Source: Aphrophora alni
Taxonomy: Eukaryota; Arthropoda; Insecta; Hemiptera; Aphrophoridae
DNA: 64,000 bases
Assembly (NCBI GenBank): GCA_963513935.1
Contig: OY740765.1
Coordinates: 69,040,253-69,104,252, forward strand
Direction: 5' to 3'
The first letter of the stretch is position 1, and each line of letters starts with the position of its first letter. Below the pieces are notes generated by a model, which did not search any database, was not told the DNA's origin, and saw nothing but the letters and a program-made list of their open reading frames with translations. The translations under genes were made by a program, and so were the position numbers. This document shows, piece after piece, positions 27,124 through 64,000 of the stretch.

Positions 27124-29760
27124 TCTGCACCCACCAGGTTTCCATCTCTTTCCCCGGAGGGCCTAGAGAGTATAGCCTGGCTCGTCCTATCGCCTCACAC
27201 TCTAAGAGAATGTGTTCTGCGGACTATTCAGCCAAACCACATTTCCTGCAAGTATTTTCTGCAGCAATCCCTATCCTGTGTAGGTGTTTTCTGAGGTGAC
27301 AGTGGCTCGTTAAGAGCCCAACCACCCACCTCATGTTATACCTTCTAAGAGAGATGAGTTGTTCAGCATGTTTCTTGCTTGGTCTAAGTAGCCTCTTTGC
27401 AAGTCTACTAGTAGTTGAATTCGTCCAGGCCCTATTCATCCCCTCCCATATCCATGTATCAACCGCTGCTCTGGCATGTCCATAGGAGATCCCGAACACC
27501 GGTTCCGGGCCCACGAAAGCGGATTCTGAACCTGACCTGGCTAATTCATCTGCTCTCTCATTTCCATCAATACCTGAGTGGCCAGGAACCCAGCCCACAG
27601 TGGCCGTGTTCACCTGACTAAGCTTTATCAATGATGAGATGCAGTCCCATACCTGCTTCGACTTTAATCTAGTTGTGTTTAGTGCCTTAAATAGCAGCTT
27701 GACTGTCTGTGAAGATCAGAATGTTCTTACCTGTGTATTCCATTCTTAGATTCTCCTTGATACATTCAGAGATTGCACCTACTTCTGCTTGGAAAACAGT
27801 AGCATGCTTACTTAGGCGCAGTACGATGGAACTCTCTGGGTTGATCCCATTTATACCACCGCCTGTACCCATCTCCGTTTTCGAGCCATCTGTAAACCAG
27901 ACTATATCCTGCTCGTTATATAACCTCTTTCCAGACTCCCATTCTTCCCTAGAGAAGATTTTCGTCTTGAAAGGCTTATCTAATGAAACATTAGGTATCA
28001 TGTGATCTGAGGGCATTACATGCAAACATAAGACACTTGGCTCTGGTTACTACCCGTTCTATCTGCGGGTTCCAGGTGAGCCTTTTATCCAGCACAATAC
28101 CTAGGTACTTCACCTGGTTCTCTATCGCTACCTCCTGCCCAAAAAGCTTAGGGAGCGACCTCATTCCCAGATTCCTTTTTCTTGTGAAGGGAATGAGAGA
28201 AGTTTTTCCGGGATTCACAGCAAGCTGTTCCTCCTGGCACCACATTTCCATCTGGATAAAGGCAGCCCGCATGAGATCACAAACGACGCTCATGTCTCTA
28301 CCTCTTACCAAGATGGCCACATCATCAGCATATCCCTGTGAGTAGAATCCTTGTTCGTTTAGACACCTAAGGATCTTATCCACCACCAGGTTCCATAACA
28401 GGGGAGATAGGACTCCTCCCTGTGCACATCCACGCCTAGCTCTGACCGTGATGATTTCATCATACAGAGTAGCCTGGATTATCCTGCTGTTCAGCATGGC
28501 AGACACCCATCCTACAACAGTCTTGTTCACCTCACAATCCTCCAAAGCTCTAATCATCAATTGTATTGAAGTGTTACTGAAGGCACCCTCTATGTCCAGG
28601 GAATCCCCCAGGGCTATTTCCTTTGCTTCCAGACTTTCCTCTATTCTGCTCACTAAGTGATGCAGAGCAGCCTCTTTGGACCTGCCTGGTCTATAAGCAA
28701 ATTGATTTTCGTGCAGGCCTGAACTCCTTAGCACGCTTTCTCTGATATTTACATCCAGTATTCTTTCCATTGCCTTTAGCAAGAAAGAGTTTAAGCAAAT
28801 TGGTCTGTATGCCTTGGCCTGAGCATATCCCGCTATTCCAGGCTTTGGAGCGAAGACAACCCTCGCCACAGCCCAATTCCTTGGAACATGGCTCAGCACC
28901 AAGCTCGCTCAAAACACACCCGTGAGTACTGGCCTGAGCACCTCCAAACCCTCCATGAGTAGTAGGGGAGTGATCCCGTCCGGACCCGGGGCTTTGTGTA
29001 GCTCAAACGATCTTATGGCCCAGTCCACTTTATCCTCATTTATGAGTCTCCTCGAGCAGTTCGAGTCCGCTCTACGCGGCCCTGCCCTAGTGTACAGAGA
29101 GGGATCACTCCCTCCCTCTATCTCACAATCCGGAAAGTGACATCCCAGAAGTACTTCCAGAGTCTCCTTTCCGGACTGAGTGTACGAGCCATCTCGTTTT
29201 TCCAGAGAGCCCACCCTATTGGTATGTTCTGCCCTCAGGATCTTCTGGAGTCTAGCTGTTTCAGAGCACTCTTCCACTCTTTCACAGTACTTTCTCCAGG
29301 AATCCCGCTTGGCTTTCCGAATGGCTGAGTTATACTCAGTGAGTTTTTTATGGTAAGGTTCCCAGCAACCAAGATGTTTGGAGACCTTGAACAAAGTTCT
29401 TACCTCCCTCTTCATCTTTGCTAGTTCCTTGTTCCACCACCTTACCGTTTCGTGTTTTTTCCTTTGTGTGAGGGGGCAGTTGGCCTGAAAAGCTCCCTGC
29501 ACCGCAGCCTGCAGCTGCTCCGAAGCTTCTTCCAACTCCTCTATCCCCCTCACCTCAGACTCTATATCTTGAACAGCCTGCCCCAAGTCCTCCCTGTACT
29601 TATCCCAGTTCGTCCTTTTGGGGTTACTGTACCAGATGTCTATCCTCTGCTTCCACCTCATCTCGAATAGAATGTGCTGGTGATCTGCCAGTGATGGCTC
29701 CACCGAGACCCTCCAACCCTTGATGAGTTGAGCAGTGATCTTTTGATCTTTGAATTGCTT
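27124..29760 (-). pseudogene. LINE A ORF2: reverse transcriptase-RNase H, broken and internally deleted
   Basis: Order from N-terminus: endonuclease end GWRVSVEPSLADHQH (about 29725); HKAPGPDGITP (about 29000); RPICLNSFLLKAMERILD (about 28830); GCAQGGVLSPLLWNLVVD; YADDVAILVRG with the catalytic ADD pair (about 28330); KYLGIVLDKRLTWN (about 28110). Then RNase H with FTDGSK (about 27895), FTDSQAA (about 27700), WVPGHSGIDGNERADELA (about 27590), and CRKCG with HILLEC. Damage: in-frame TGA at 28909-28911, frame changes near 28020 and 27690, TAG at 27224-27226. The thumb/connection region that relatives carry between KYLGI and FTDGSK is mostly absent, so the frame change near 28020 marks an internal deletion. 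Confidence 0.9.
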
Positions 29761-32272
29761 GATCTTTAGTGAATTGCATAACAGAATTACAGAGTTAAAG
29801 GAATTGCTATGTATATACATAACAAATTCTGGCTTGGACAAATTTTGATATCTTCCTCTTTACTTCTGTGGTATGTATGATAGTCTCATATTTACTCTAA
29901 AAAGACCAACTGATTGATCAAATATTCCGTTGAAAGCCATTTTAAACAACTTGGTTCTTTACTGGTGGGAACCATCATGGGTTATACTACTTTTTAAACT
30001 TGTCAGAATAGTTTTTCTTCAGATCCCGTAACCACCAGACTTAGTATTTTAGTTAAGTCTTCAATGAGACATGTACTTATTTTTTACTTTAAAACCTTGC
30101 ACTACTTTTGAGTTCAGTGTCATACTCATTCCAATGAGTTTCTTGTGGATTTTGTTACTTTTACTTCACTGTAGAATCCATACGCATCAAAAATTAAATT
30201 ATCCTGTTGTTAGACATTAAATTCCTTCCTACAGCTATTCAGTATAAACATTTTCTCACTATAATCAAGAATGATTATGAGCAATGATTATCACCATAGT
30301 CACTGAATTGAGATGAATGATTGGCTTTGTTTTCATGGTGAAAAGTTTGGTTCCTTGCTCTCATTACTAATTCAAGGATTGTTAAAGTCAAGAATTGCAC
30401 AAGTTCCTTATTTTTCATGTTAGAGACATTCCTAAAGTTTTCTCATACCTACACTTATAAAGGTATTCCAACACTCTACTAACTATGATTGCATACATTG
30501 TAGAAACTTTCCCTTCAACACCTGCTAAGTACCAAGTTAGCAAGAGACTGCATACATTAAATGCATGTTTTGTTTCAGTCAGGGGACCAGACAATTGACA
30601 AAGATGAATGAAATACATCAGAACTCCCTTTCCCATATCACATGCCTAACTCTATGCTATTATCATCTCTTGTCTTCTTTGTGTTACTTTTAAAGGATAG
30701 AGAAATATTTATCTCCAATGACACTAATTATACTAATTGCATTAATTACACTGACTCATCTGTTTTATTATCTTCTGCATTGTTTTTCACAAAAGTATAT
30801 GTATTGATTCTGCATTTTCTTCATAGAGTATATACCTCACAAGTGTCATCAGATAGTATTGGGTTTTGCTCAGGACATCGTAACACCTGTTGAATTAAGA
30901 CATGCACACATCTTGTGTAAGAATCGTCTAATGGTTGCAAATCCCCTTCTACTGATGGTTACTTATTAGTCATTGTTCAGCCACAAACTTAACGATATGT
31001 CCGCCCCCCCCACAGCCAAAAATGGATCCTCTATAGTTTGTACAAATTTGTTACTGGTGTCCTGGGAATGTTGACTAACACTGGAAAGTGCAGGGGATAT
31101 ACATAGAAAGAAATTCGGTATAAATATAAATGGAAAGCACACAATTTAACTCAGATAATTAAAACATACTATGTAAGTGTAATTTCATGGCCAGTATGCA
31201 GGAAAATACTGAGAACTGGAGAAACATTTTCTTTCAATGATTAGGTATAATATTAATGTACATATACATTTTTATTAAATAAATAAATTGTTTGGTTTTT
31301 AATTGAGAAGAGTATGGAATTGTTGGTACCATGATAAAGAACATACCGGTACCATGTTTTCCACAATTAACACCAGAGAATATAATGTAAATGATAAAAT
31401 AATCTAGCCTCCTTTTTCAAAATGAAAGTAGTATAACATTTTAAATAAAACAAAATAGGTTTGTATTTTTTATTTCTGATTTTATAAACTTTAAACTGTT
31501 TTTACACAGAAACATACATTTGTATAAAACATGCACCTACCAAATGTACACAAATTTACTTAATTAAATACTGAATGTCTGACTGATTATTTTTGTGTCT
31601 ATTGTCCATATATTACAATTTGTTGACCATTATAAATAAAAGTAAATGGTGCAAAAACATTGCACAAACTTTCACAATCACCCATACTCAAAACCAAATA
31701 AAAACCAACCAAATATAATCATCACCAAAAATATCAGTTCAGTAGTTGTCAATCAAAAGGTGAATATAATATATGGATACTGTCTTTGAACAAAATTATA
31801 TACTTAATTAAAGGGCTAAACTTGCTTACTTGTGCCATAAATATGTCCTCAGCATAAATATTATTTTATTAAAATCAAGCTGTTAATATCAAGGTTCATT
31901 TCTGTACTAATTATTTCTGAACAATAATATTTTTTACTTGAAATTTTGCACACAACTTTGGGTCATCAATCTTTACACTTAGCTAAAATTTGAATGAAAT
32001 CATTAGAGCCGATTTTGAGAAAAATGTAATTTTATATTTCTCACCCTCAAATTTTGAATTATAAAAATGATAAAATGAAAACAACATTCAGAGATATGGC
32101 TAAATATGTTCACATAACAAATTTGATTGAAATTTAAAAAGACTGTAGAGAATGACAGATGACAGACAAACAGTCATAGACATCACCATATATTTTTTTA
32201 TTCATGGGACCTCAAAACAGATATATTTGCAAAACATTCTAATTCGATGTTTTTATCCATCACATAACCTAA

Positions 32273-32274
<2 letters not shown>
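29761..32274. other. AT-rich stretch, nothing recognised
   Basis: No coding or repeat signature seen apart from short A/T tracts. Intronic if the linker exon belongs to the protease gene. Confidence 0.5.

Positions 32275-32331
<57 letters not shown>
32275..32331. repeat. (TA)n microsatellite
   Basis: Pure TA run of about 57 bp. Confidence 0.97.
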
Positions 32332-32335
<4 letters not shown>

Positions 32336-32648
32336 GTGAGTAAAGTAAAATTAATGTTTTATGTTGAACAAAACTGTATCATATTAAAATATTTATTACA
32401 CATTTCCAAAATTCCAATTTTGTTCAATTATACACTCTTTATATAACAATTGTATAAACACACCAATACTAAATACTTATTGATTTTACATTCATTAGTT
32501 GTATTTCTTATTTTCTATTTTTTCTTATGTCTTTTCTTATTTTCTTTATTTGTTAAATAGGTTTAAGAATTATGATTAAATTTTTACCCTTTAGTTAGCA
32601 ACAATGCATGACATTTGAAGGTCACCCCAAAGCATTTTTTTTTTTCAA

Positions 32649-32682
32649 TGTAACCTAACTAAACCTAACTAACCTAACCTAA
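32649..32682. repeat. Short interstitial (CCTAA/TTAGG)-like tract
   Basis: TAACCTAACTAAACCTAACT followed by AACCTAACCTAAA: imperfect copies of the arthropod telomeric repeat on the CCTAA strand. Too short and degenerate to be a telomere. Confidence 0.7.
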
Positions 32683-32731
32683 ATTTTAATAAAATTACAA
32701 GTATATATTTGTAAAATACAAGTTTAACAGT

Positions 32732-33215
32732 TCATCTAAAATCATAAATTTTAATAATTATTACAGCAAAAGAGGAATAAAGTTCATCAACATTAGTTTC
32801 AGTCCACATTTTCAATTTATAATTTTTGGTAACAGGTACAGTCTCAGAAACAAAGTTATAATATTCATCAGTGTCTTTGGCAATGTGGCTAACCAAATCT
32901 CGGTAAACAAATATTTTGAAAAAGTCTACCTCTTTAGGTTCAGAAGGCAAAGTTATAGTAGTTGATATACCTTAATTATCTGAGGAAAAATAAGGTAATT
33001 TAGGAACGGAATTGTTATGATTAGCCCATTGAAAATTATAATTCCTAACCTGAAAAGGTATAAGTTCATCATCACTTTCTTCTGCATGTTCGTGTAAATT
33101 AAAATCAACTTCACTTACACTGTCACTATCACATTCAAAATCAGAATTTATTTGAGTTAATATCTCTCCAATTTCAATATCAGTGACACCCCTTGCTATT
33201 GCAATGGAAATAGGT
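32732..33215 (-). pseudogene. piggyBac transposase, N-terminal fragment
   Basis: Reverse-strand reading starts with an acidic segment (GVTDIEIGEILTQINSDFE, then Ser/Asp/Glu-rich) typical of piggyBac N-termini. After a stop near 32970 comes PSEPKEVDFFKIFVYRDLV, matching the front of the DDE_Tnp_1_7 domain. MWTETNVDELYSSF follows, ending at 32732. None of the catalytic Asp residues is retained, so it cannot act. The truncated product might still bind element ends, but that is speculation. Confidence 0.75.
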
Positions 33216-33547
33216 TATGATCTAATGAAACTGCATTAACAAAAATACACTGCAACACATGCACACAAGCAACCACACATCATGTGTCATCAGACAGAAA
33301 TTACTAATTATATCATCTCAAAAATCATTTTAAAATGCTATCTATATTTGACATTTTGAGTTTATAGGTAAACAATCTTATCAAAAGAGATCAGCACTGT
33401 GTAAATAACGCTAGTATGTAAAACATATCGTACATTTACAGGGATGCTAACACAAGAAATAGTAGAGAATGTTCTTGAATGTGAATGCTCTCACAGCCAG
33501 TAGAAAGATCTCACGCTCCTGAACGTGAATGCTAATTAAAGGGTTAA

Positions 33548-34921
33548 AACATTCAAAAATCATTTTGGAAATATATATATGTATGTATTTAATCCAATAT
33601 GTTAATCTCTTCTAAAAATAAATCAGAAAAACATCTAATTTGATGGTGGAACAAATTAAAATTACTGTGAATTTATTGTGGTTTACACTTACACGAACAA
33701 ATAATGTTAAACACTGATATTTGTGGATTAAGTAAAGTTTGCCCGATAATCCTGCAAGGCGAAACAATTGTAGCTCATTTATATTATTAAAATAATTTTG
33801 AAACTTTAGCTATATTGTTTTATTTAATCCTTGAATATGGAGTTTCAACAAGATTATCTGATGTTACATTAAAACTGATATTTGTTTCACATAGATAAAC
33901 AAAAGACTCAGGGAACCTCCAAACAGATATAGGCCTATCCGTAAAAAACTCAACATTGATTTTTGACTCATCTAATCAGAGAGACTTATAAACCAGTATG
34001 GTATAATTATATATTATGAAAATCAGAGACAATGAAAAGTATACATAGCAAACCTAATTTTAAATTTGGATCAACAGATGAATGACAGGCATTGCCATCT
34101 TGGAATCCATTACACATTTATACACATCAAGGACTAAGATGGTTATACCTGTAGGCTTTTTATATTTTTAATTATAACAAGATAAAGGTTTTTTAAAGTC
34201 AATATTATGATTTCATTCAAGTTTTGCCTTGAAATAAATAAATATACACTGGATTTAACAGTTCAAAGCACGTATTGTCTTCTTGCAAGTAGTTAGATTT
34301 CTCACACACTCTTAATATCTTCTTTTGTAGTGAGCACACTTTTATTACTCTACAATATTTCTTAAAGAAAATCTGAATTATTGTTTTGTTAATAATTCAC
34401 ATACTGTAATGTACAAAAAGGTAAGTTTTATAGTGTATGAAAAAGAAAAAATATGTGTTATTACTGGTAGTTGAAAAAGCTGGAAATTTCATATTTTTTA
34501 AAGGAAGTTAGAACTTTCCAATTATTAGTAATTGATATACTGAAACACACAAAATGGTAAGTTTTGTAGAATTATAAGAGTGATTTTCATTGTTATTTAT
34601 TGACAACATTCACAACACATGTAGTTTATAAGACTTTCTTCATTTGTTGTCATAATTAAGGTAAAGTATGAACATAATCATGGCCATAGGGTAAATTTAA
34701 AAGTATTGACCTAAATATTTTATGGTTTATAAAAATATTCTATGAACTGTAAAGAAACTAAAATTTAAAATATGTAAATTGTATGTAAAAATAAAAATCA
34801 GATTTTAAAATATTATCCATAATTTGTATATTATGGTTATATTTTTTATTAGTTTTCTATCATAAATTATTAATATATATTTTACAGCTGTTTATAGTTC
34901 ATGTACAAACATGTTATTAAA
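33548..34921. other. AT-rich stretch, nothing recognised
   Basis: No gene or clear repeat seen; a short phrase around AAGGTAAGTTTT or TGGTAAGTTTT recurs near 34420 and 34557. Confidence 0.45.
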
Positions 34922-34923
34922 TA

Positions 34924-36060
34924 CAGGGTCTCCGAAAAAGAATGCCGGGATTTCGAACAGCCGTTGCTTGGGGACTATTGAAGATAACTAAACGATTTAA
35001 ACGTCAAATAGAGAAAAGAACAAAGTTTTTTTCATACCTTAATATGTTTCGATGTGAGCTCAATTTGTTGCTCTGCAGACATAGAAGCGATATTTGATTT
35101 CTCGCCAAGTGTTGTGTAGCATCTCTGGTGTCACAGTTGCGATCGCTTCGCCCACGCAGATATGGCAAATTACAAATTTTCTCAGCATAAACAATGTTCT
35201 TCACATAACCCCCAAAAAAAGTCCAAAGGGGTCCAATCAGGTTCCTGGGAGGCCAGGGAATAGGCGCTCCCCTGCCTATCCAACCATTTGGAAACCTGTT
35301 GTTAAGTGTGTTACGCACTTCCCGAAGGTAATGAGGCGGGGCGCCATCCTGCATTAAAATGACTCGTTCACCAGCTTGTTCTCTAGTTTCTTCAATTTGA
35401 GGAAACAAAAATTGTTCTAGCTTATCTAAATAAATTATGCCATTAATTGTTTTTTCGGCAAAAAAGGCCCTATCACTTTTCATACATTAATCTACATCAT
35501 ACTTTCACTTATGGCGAATCGCGCCCCTGTTCCTGGACAATATAAGGCTGTTCCGAACCCTATATACAACAATTGTGACGATTAACAACACCGATTGTGT
35601 GAAATGTAGCTTCGTCTGAGAACAGCACTCTTTTAATAAAACTGGTATTGTCATCAATTTCAGTGAGCATAAAACTGGCAAAGTCTGTACGCTTAGGGCG
35701 ATCGGCGGGTTTAATCTGATGTCTTAACTGAATTTTGTAGGCACGAAGTCTCAATCTTTTATGAATAACATCGTGGAGTGTCGATTTGGGTATGTTTAAC
35801 TGAAGACTTCGTCGGATTTCTTCAGCTTTGTCATCACTTGTGTTTGGCCGCCCAGATGAATCTCCTTTCAAAACACTTCCTGTGTCAAGAAACTGGTTAA
35901 ACCTACGACGAATTGCTTTATCATCGGGCGAATCATCGCTGCACATTAACAATTGACTTAAATTCTGCGTACCACAGAACACACTGTGCTTCTGTTGTGC
36001 CGTAAACATCGTACTGAACAATAAATACTCATACTCAGAAAAAGACAATATTTCAAACAT
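34924..36060 (-). mobile_element. Mariner-like element with decayed transposase
   Basis: IS630/Tc1/mariner transposase on the reverse strand. The first part (36060-35563) has a helix-turn-helix-like N-terminus, RPNTSDDKA, PKSTLHDVIHKRLRLRAYKI, and FSDEATFHTIGVVNRHN with the first catalytic Asp. Stops and a frame change follow (35562-35484). The second part (35483-35004) has FAEKTINGIIYLDKL, MQDGAPPHYLREVRN with the second Asp, and a damaged PPRNLIGPLWTFF where relatives have SPDLTPLDFF, so the third acidic residue is lost. The 3' terminus CAGGGTCTCCGAAAAAGAAT begins at 34924 after TA. No matching terminus was found upstream of 36060. Confidence 0.88.
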
Positions 36061-36496
36061 TACTTAATCTACCCCTTCGGTTGTTACTTATGCAGTAAAC
36101 TTGTTTTTCCTCGGGCCTTATGGTTTGCTCATGAGTAAGAATTGAAGATGATGATTTAGTCATGGAAACGTCATCTTGTTAGAGTGTTAGCTTATTATGG
36201 AAATTATTGTTTCATTTACTGTTTTTGAAAATTTTCCTCAATATTTTCAAGTGATTAGTGTTGTTTATTTAAACTTGTGTTTTGTATAATTATTTTGAAA
36301 CTTTAAATTTGGTACTGTTAAGTGCATTTATTGTGTAACTTACCTAAAATAACCTCCGAAGATGTGAAGGAAAATAAGTACAAAACATGTATAGCGAATA
36401 ATAATATCGCAGGACAATTATTGATTATTTAACACAAGTACTTATTAATATGTGTTCCAATTTACTCTTTTCATCTTTACATCTATAATGTTTTAG
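36061..36496. other. AT-rich stretch before the activation-site exon
   Basis: No recognised element. Contains the intron 3' end; the acceptor is AG at 36495-36496. Confidence 0.5.
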
Positions 36497-61683
<25,187 letters not shown>

Positions 61684-61834
61684 TAACCTACACAACACTA
61701 AACTATGCAGTAGTTAGTACAAAATAATATCAGAGTAGTTTTCAATAACTGATGCATTTTGTAACTCAAGTTTTTAACCAATATATATATTTTTATTAAT
61801 AGTATGTTATTTATACCAAATACTGTGATTTTGT

Positions 61835-61882
<48 letters not shown>
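61684..61882 (+). other. Start of protease 3' UTR, ending in (TA)n
   Basis: Follows the TGA stop. It holds no AATAAA. A (TA)n run occupies 61840-61882 and provided the TA target for the next element. Confidence 0.7.
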
Positions 61883-61884
<2 letters not shown>

Positions 61885-62660
61885 ATGTGTCCATAAAGTC
61901 CCACCCCCCTCTTATTTTTTTTATTAATCGAAATAGACAGATTTGCTTTGGGGAAAGTTTAGATAACCAAAGGAGGAGTTTTTTGAAGTATCAACATTTT
62001 TCAACCCTTACCCCCAAAATAGGATAGTTTGGGGGTAAGTCAGGAATTTTAAATAGCAACCCCTATTGAGTGATACCTCATTTTAAAGGTCTTTTCAAAA
62101 TAAGAATAATGGCGCAAACCAGAGGTCTCTAAGTTCATCCTACCCAACATAGCAACCAATCGAATTGTGAATTTTACGTTAATAATTATACCAGAAATGT
62201 TACGAAATGTACAACAAGCTTTTGAGTCCAGAATATATTTCTGCCAAAAAGTAAATGGTAGCCATTTCAAGAACTTAATATGAGCTAAAAAAACAAGGTA
62301 ATGCTCTTACCATCATTTTACTAACATAGAGCTGTTAGTAATGTAATAAAAACAACCAGAGTTTGTAGTTTAACATTCACAATTCGATTGGTTGCTATGT
62401 TGGGTAAGATGAACTTAGAGACCTCTGGTTTGCGCCATTATTCATATTTTGAAAAGACCTTTAAAATGAGGTATCACTCAATATGGGTTGCTATTTAAAA
62501 TTCTTGACTTACCCCCAAACTACCCCATTTTGGGCGTAAGGGTTGAAAATTTTGATACTTCAAAAACTCCTCCTTTGGTTATCTAAACTTTCCCCTAAGC
62601 AAATCTGTCTATTTCCATTAATAAAAAAATAAGAGGGGGTGGGACTTTTTGGACACATGG
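61883..62660. mobile_element. TA-flanked long inverted-repeat element (Tc1/mariner-type MITE)
   Basis: 778 bp. Begins CCATGTGTCCATAAAGTCCC and ends with the inverted GGGACTTTTTGGACACATGG; TA lies on both sides. The arms, 61883-62172 and about 62375-62660, are inverted copies of about 290 bp with few differences. The ~200-bp centre shows no transposase. If transcribed it would fold into a long hairpin. Confidence 0.92.
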
Positions 62661-62758
62661 TATAATATATATAACTTCCATAAGTGAAGCACCAAGAAGT
62701 AATCTTACAGTAATGTGTCTCTATCAATGTGTCCTTATTATTGAATTGTTAAGTTATA

Positions 62759-62832
62759 AATAAAATTATGTTATTTAGATTCCAGATTTAATTTTATACT
62801 GTTTACTTTCAAAACTTTTTAACACCAATAAA
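62759..62832 (+). terminator. Candidate polyadenylation signals of the protease gene
   Basis: AATAAA occurs at 62759-62764 and 62827-62832, the latter followed by GT-rich sequence (GTGTACTCTGAG). Earlier AATAAA copies lie only inside the inverted-repeat element (62345-62350 and 62620-62625). Which one is used cannot be read from sequence. Confidence 0.4.
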
Positions 62833-63181
62833 AGTGTACTCTGAGAACATATTGTTCTGATGACATTTAGAATACAATTATAACAAGGATTCTGTACAAT
62901 CTTCCTTTGCTACCATTCTTAAAATGATTTTATTAATCAACAAGTTTTATGTCAGTTTTCAGTAAAATATTATAACTTATGTAATAACATTCTTTTATTC
63001 TCATAAATGTTGCACCCCTATGTCATGAACCTAATCGGCCTAATGGGACAAGCACCACTGAGTATATCACTCTCAAAGTACAAAGTGTGAAATGAAAAGA
63101 AAATTAATTAATAAATCCTGAACAATTGTAATTTGAATATTGCTACTGTTTTTACTTTCTCACATTATATAGTCATATCCC

Positions 63182-63184
63182 ATA

Positions 63185-63246
<62 letters not shown>
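63182..63246. repeat. (CA)n microsatellite
   Basis: Near-pure CA run of about 65 bp. Confidence 0.97.
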
Positions 63247-63248
<2 letters not shown>

Positions 63249-64000
63249 TCTAAGGATATCTTCCATAACACCAATACATTTTTTTCTCATATACTGTATA
63301 ACCCAAATAAAACATGTTGGATGCAGTCTTCACAAAAATTCTAGTTTAGGAGTTATCTATTAGTCAAAAAGTGAAAATGAAGCATTTTAATATGTTGAAT
63401 ATAATAAAACCAACTCTATTTCCATAAAATAGTTTAAAATGTGAAAGTTTATGACCTAAACAAATGGCCATATTGCACATAATAGAAAATTGTGGACCAT
63501 AGGAAATTTGGAAAATATCAAAATAAATCCTGCTGTCTATTTTCACTTTTTTGCAGATAACTAAATTTGGGAAGATGGGGATAAACATTGGTTTTCTGGA
63601 TGTTTAAAATTTAGTTTTGTTGATGGATGTGTGAAAAGCTTGTACAATTTTTGTATGTGTGTTTAACAATATAAGACCAAATATTTATGTTTTAATTATA
63701 TATTTTCTAATTTCCATTCTTACATTTTTATAAGTTAATTGATTTAGTTAAATTAACTATAAAATTTACATACTTTAAAATGAAAGTTCAATTCTAATAT
63801 GTAAAAAAGAGAAAAGTATTCTCAAAATACAAAAATAAAACTGAAAATAAATAACAATATTACATATCAAAGTACATAATTATTAAATTGTTAAAGAAAA
63901 TTATGTATTTTTTCTTTTGTTTGTTTTATGTATCGAGAACCAAATATTTATATGTTAAATAATTGTCTTGTTATTTATTTATTTATAAATTATTAGCATA
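63247..64000. other. AT-rich flank, nothing recognised
   Basis: Downstream flank without recognised features. Confidence 0.5.

Larger units (their letters stand above)
32587..33543 (-). mobile_element. piggyBac element, internally deleted
   Basis: The right end, reading inward, is TTAA (33544-33547) then CCCTTTAATTAGCATTCACG. The left end at 32587 reads CCCTTTAGTTAGCAACAATG, with the flanking tetramer mutated to TTTA (32583-32586). Only about 1 kb remains of an element that is normally over 2 kb, and it contains just the front of the transposase. Confidence 0.8.

Noticed and set aside
27415..29670. Forward-strand open frames over LINE A
   Set aside because: Shadows of the reverse-strand RT/RNase H coding; no motifs of their own.

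Overview
This is an AT-rich window of a large, repeat-laden animal genome, most likely an insect. The reasons are a multi-exon trypsin-like gene with kilobase-scale GT-AG introns, Jockey-type and RNase H-bearing non-LTR retrotransposons, many Tc1/mariner, piggyBac and hAT remnants, and a short TTAGG-type (arthropod telomere motif) tract. There are no operons, ribosome binding sites or other prokaryotic features. The large introns would suit a hemimetabolous insect such as a hemipteran, but the sequence does not settle that.

One host gene is clear. On the + strand, exons at 36497-36573, 39746-39846, 49491-49590, 52583-52751, 56983-57140 and 61528-61683 splice in frame into a complete S1 trypsin-like serine protease domain. 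It has an R/IVGG activation site, a His/Asp/Ser triad, Asp at the S1 specificity position and a stop at 61681-61683. A further Pro/Ser/Gln/His-rich open block at 17679-17999 has a good acceptor and donor and exactly the phase needed to join the first protease exon. I infer it is an upstream linker exon. The N-terminus is not in view or not recognisable.

The remainder is introns and flank filled with mobile-element relics, several nested. 1-1180: fold-back repeats. 11460-16860: a nearly complete but dead Jockey element (-) carrying a 570-bp fold-back insertion. 18480-20530: a mariner-like transposase relic (-) split by a hAT MITE with an exact 8-bp target duplication. 22680-24900: a hAT/ZMYM-type transposase relic (+). 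25395-29760: a 5'-truncated, internally deleted LINE (-) with a TTAA-flanked piggyBac MITE in its 3' end. 32587-33543: a deleted piggyBac element (-). 34922-36060: a mariner-like relic (-). 36840-37868: LINE tail, 74-bp tandem repeat and pogo-like terminus. 38307-38849: retroviral-type aspartyl protease fragment (-). 40912-41620: piggyBac-like MITE. 42880-43610 and 57840-59345: two copies of an IS630/Tc1-like element. 44280-44980: mariner relic. 46482-47720: deleted LINE. 53150-56905: LINE relic (-). 61883-62660: long inverted-repeat element just after the protease stop codon.

The most unusual structure is in the 9.6-kb intron between the second and third protease exons. It is largely built from degenerate ~110-bp tandem units that resemble the 3' end of the preceding exon, including the catalytic-His codons, together with its GTAAGT donor. 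The array runs in both orientations and is interrupted by later insertions, so the intron seems to have grown by amplifying its own exon-intron junction.
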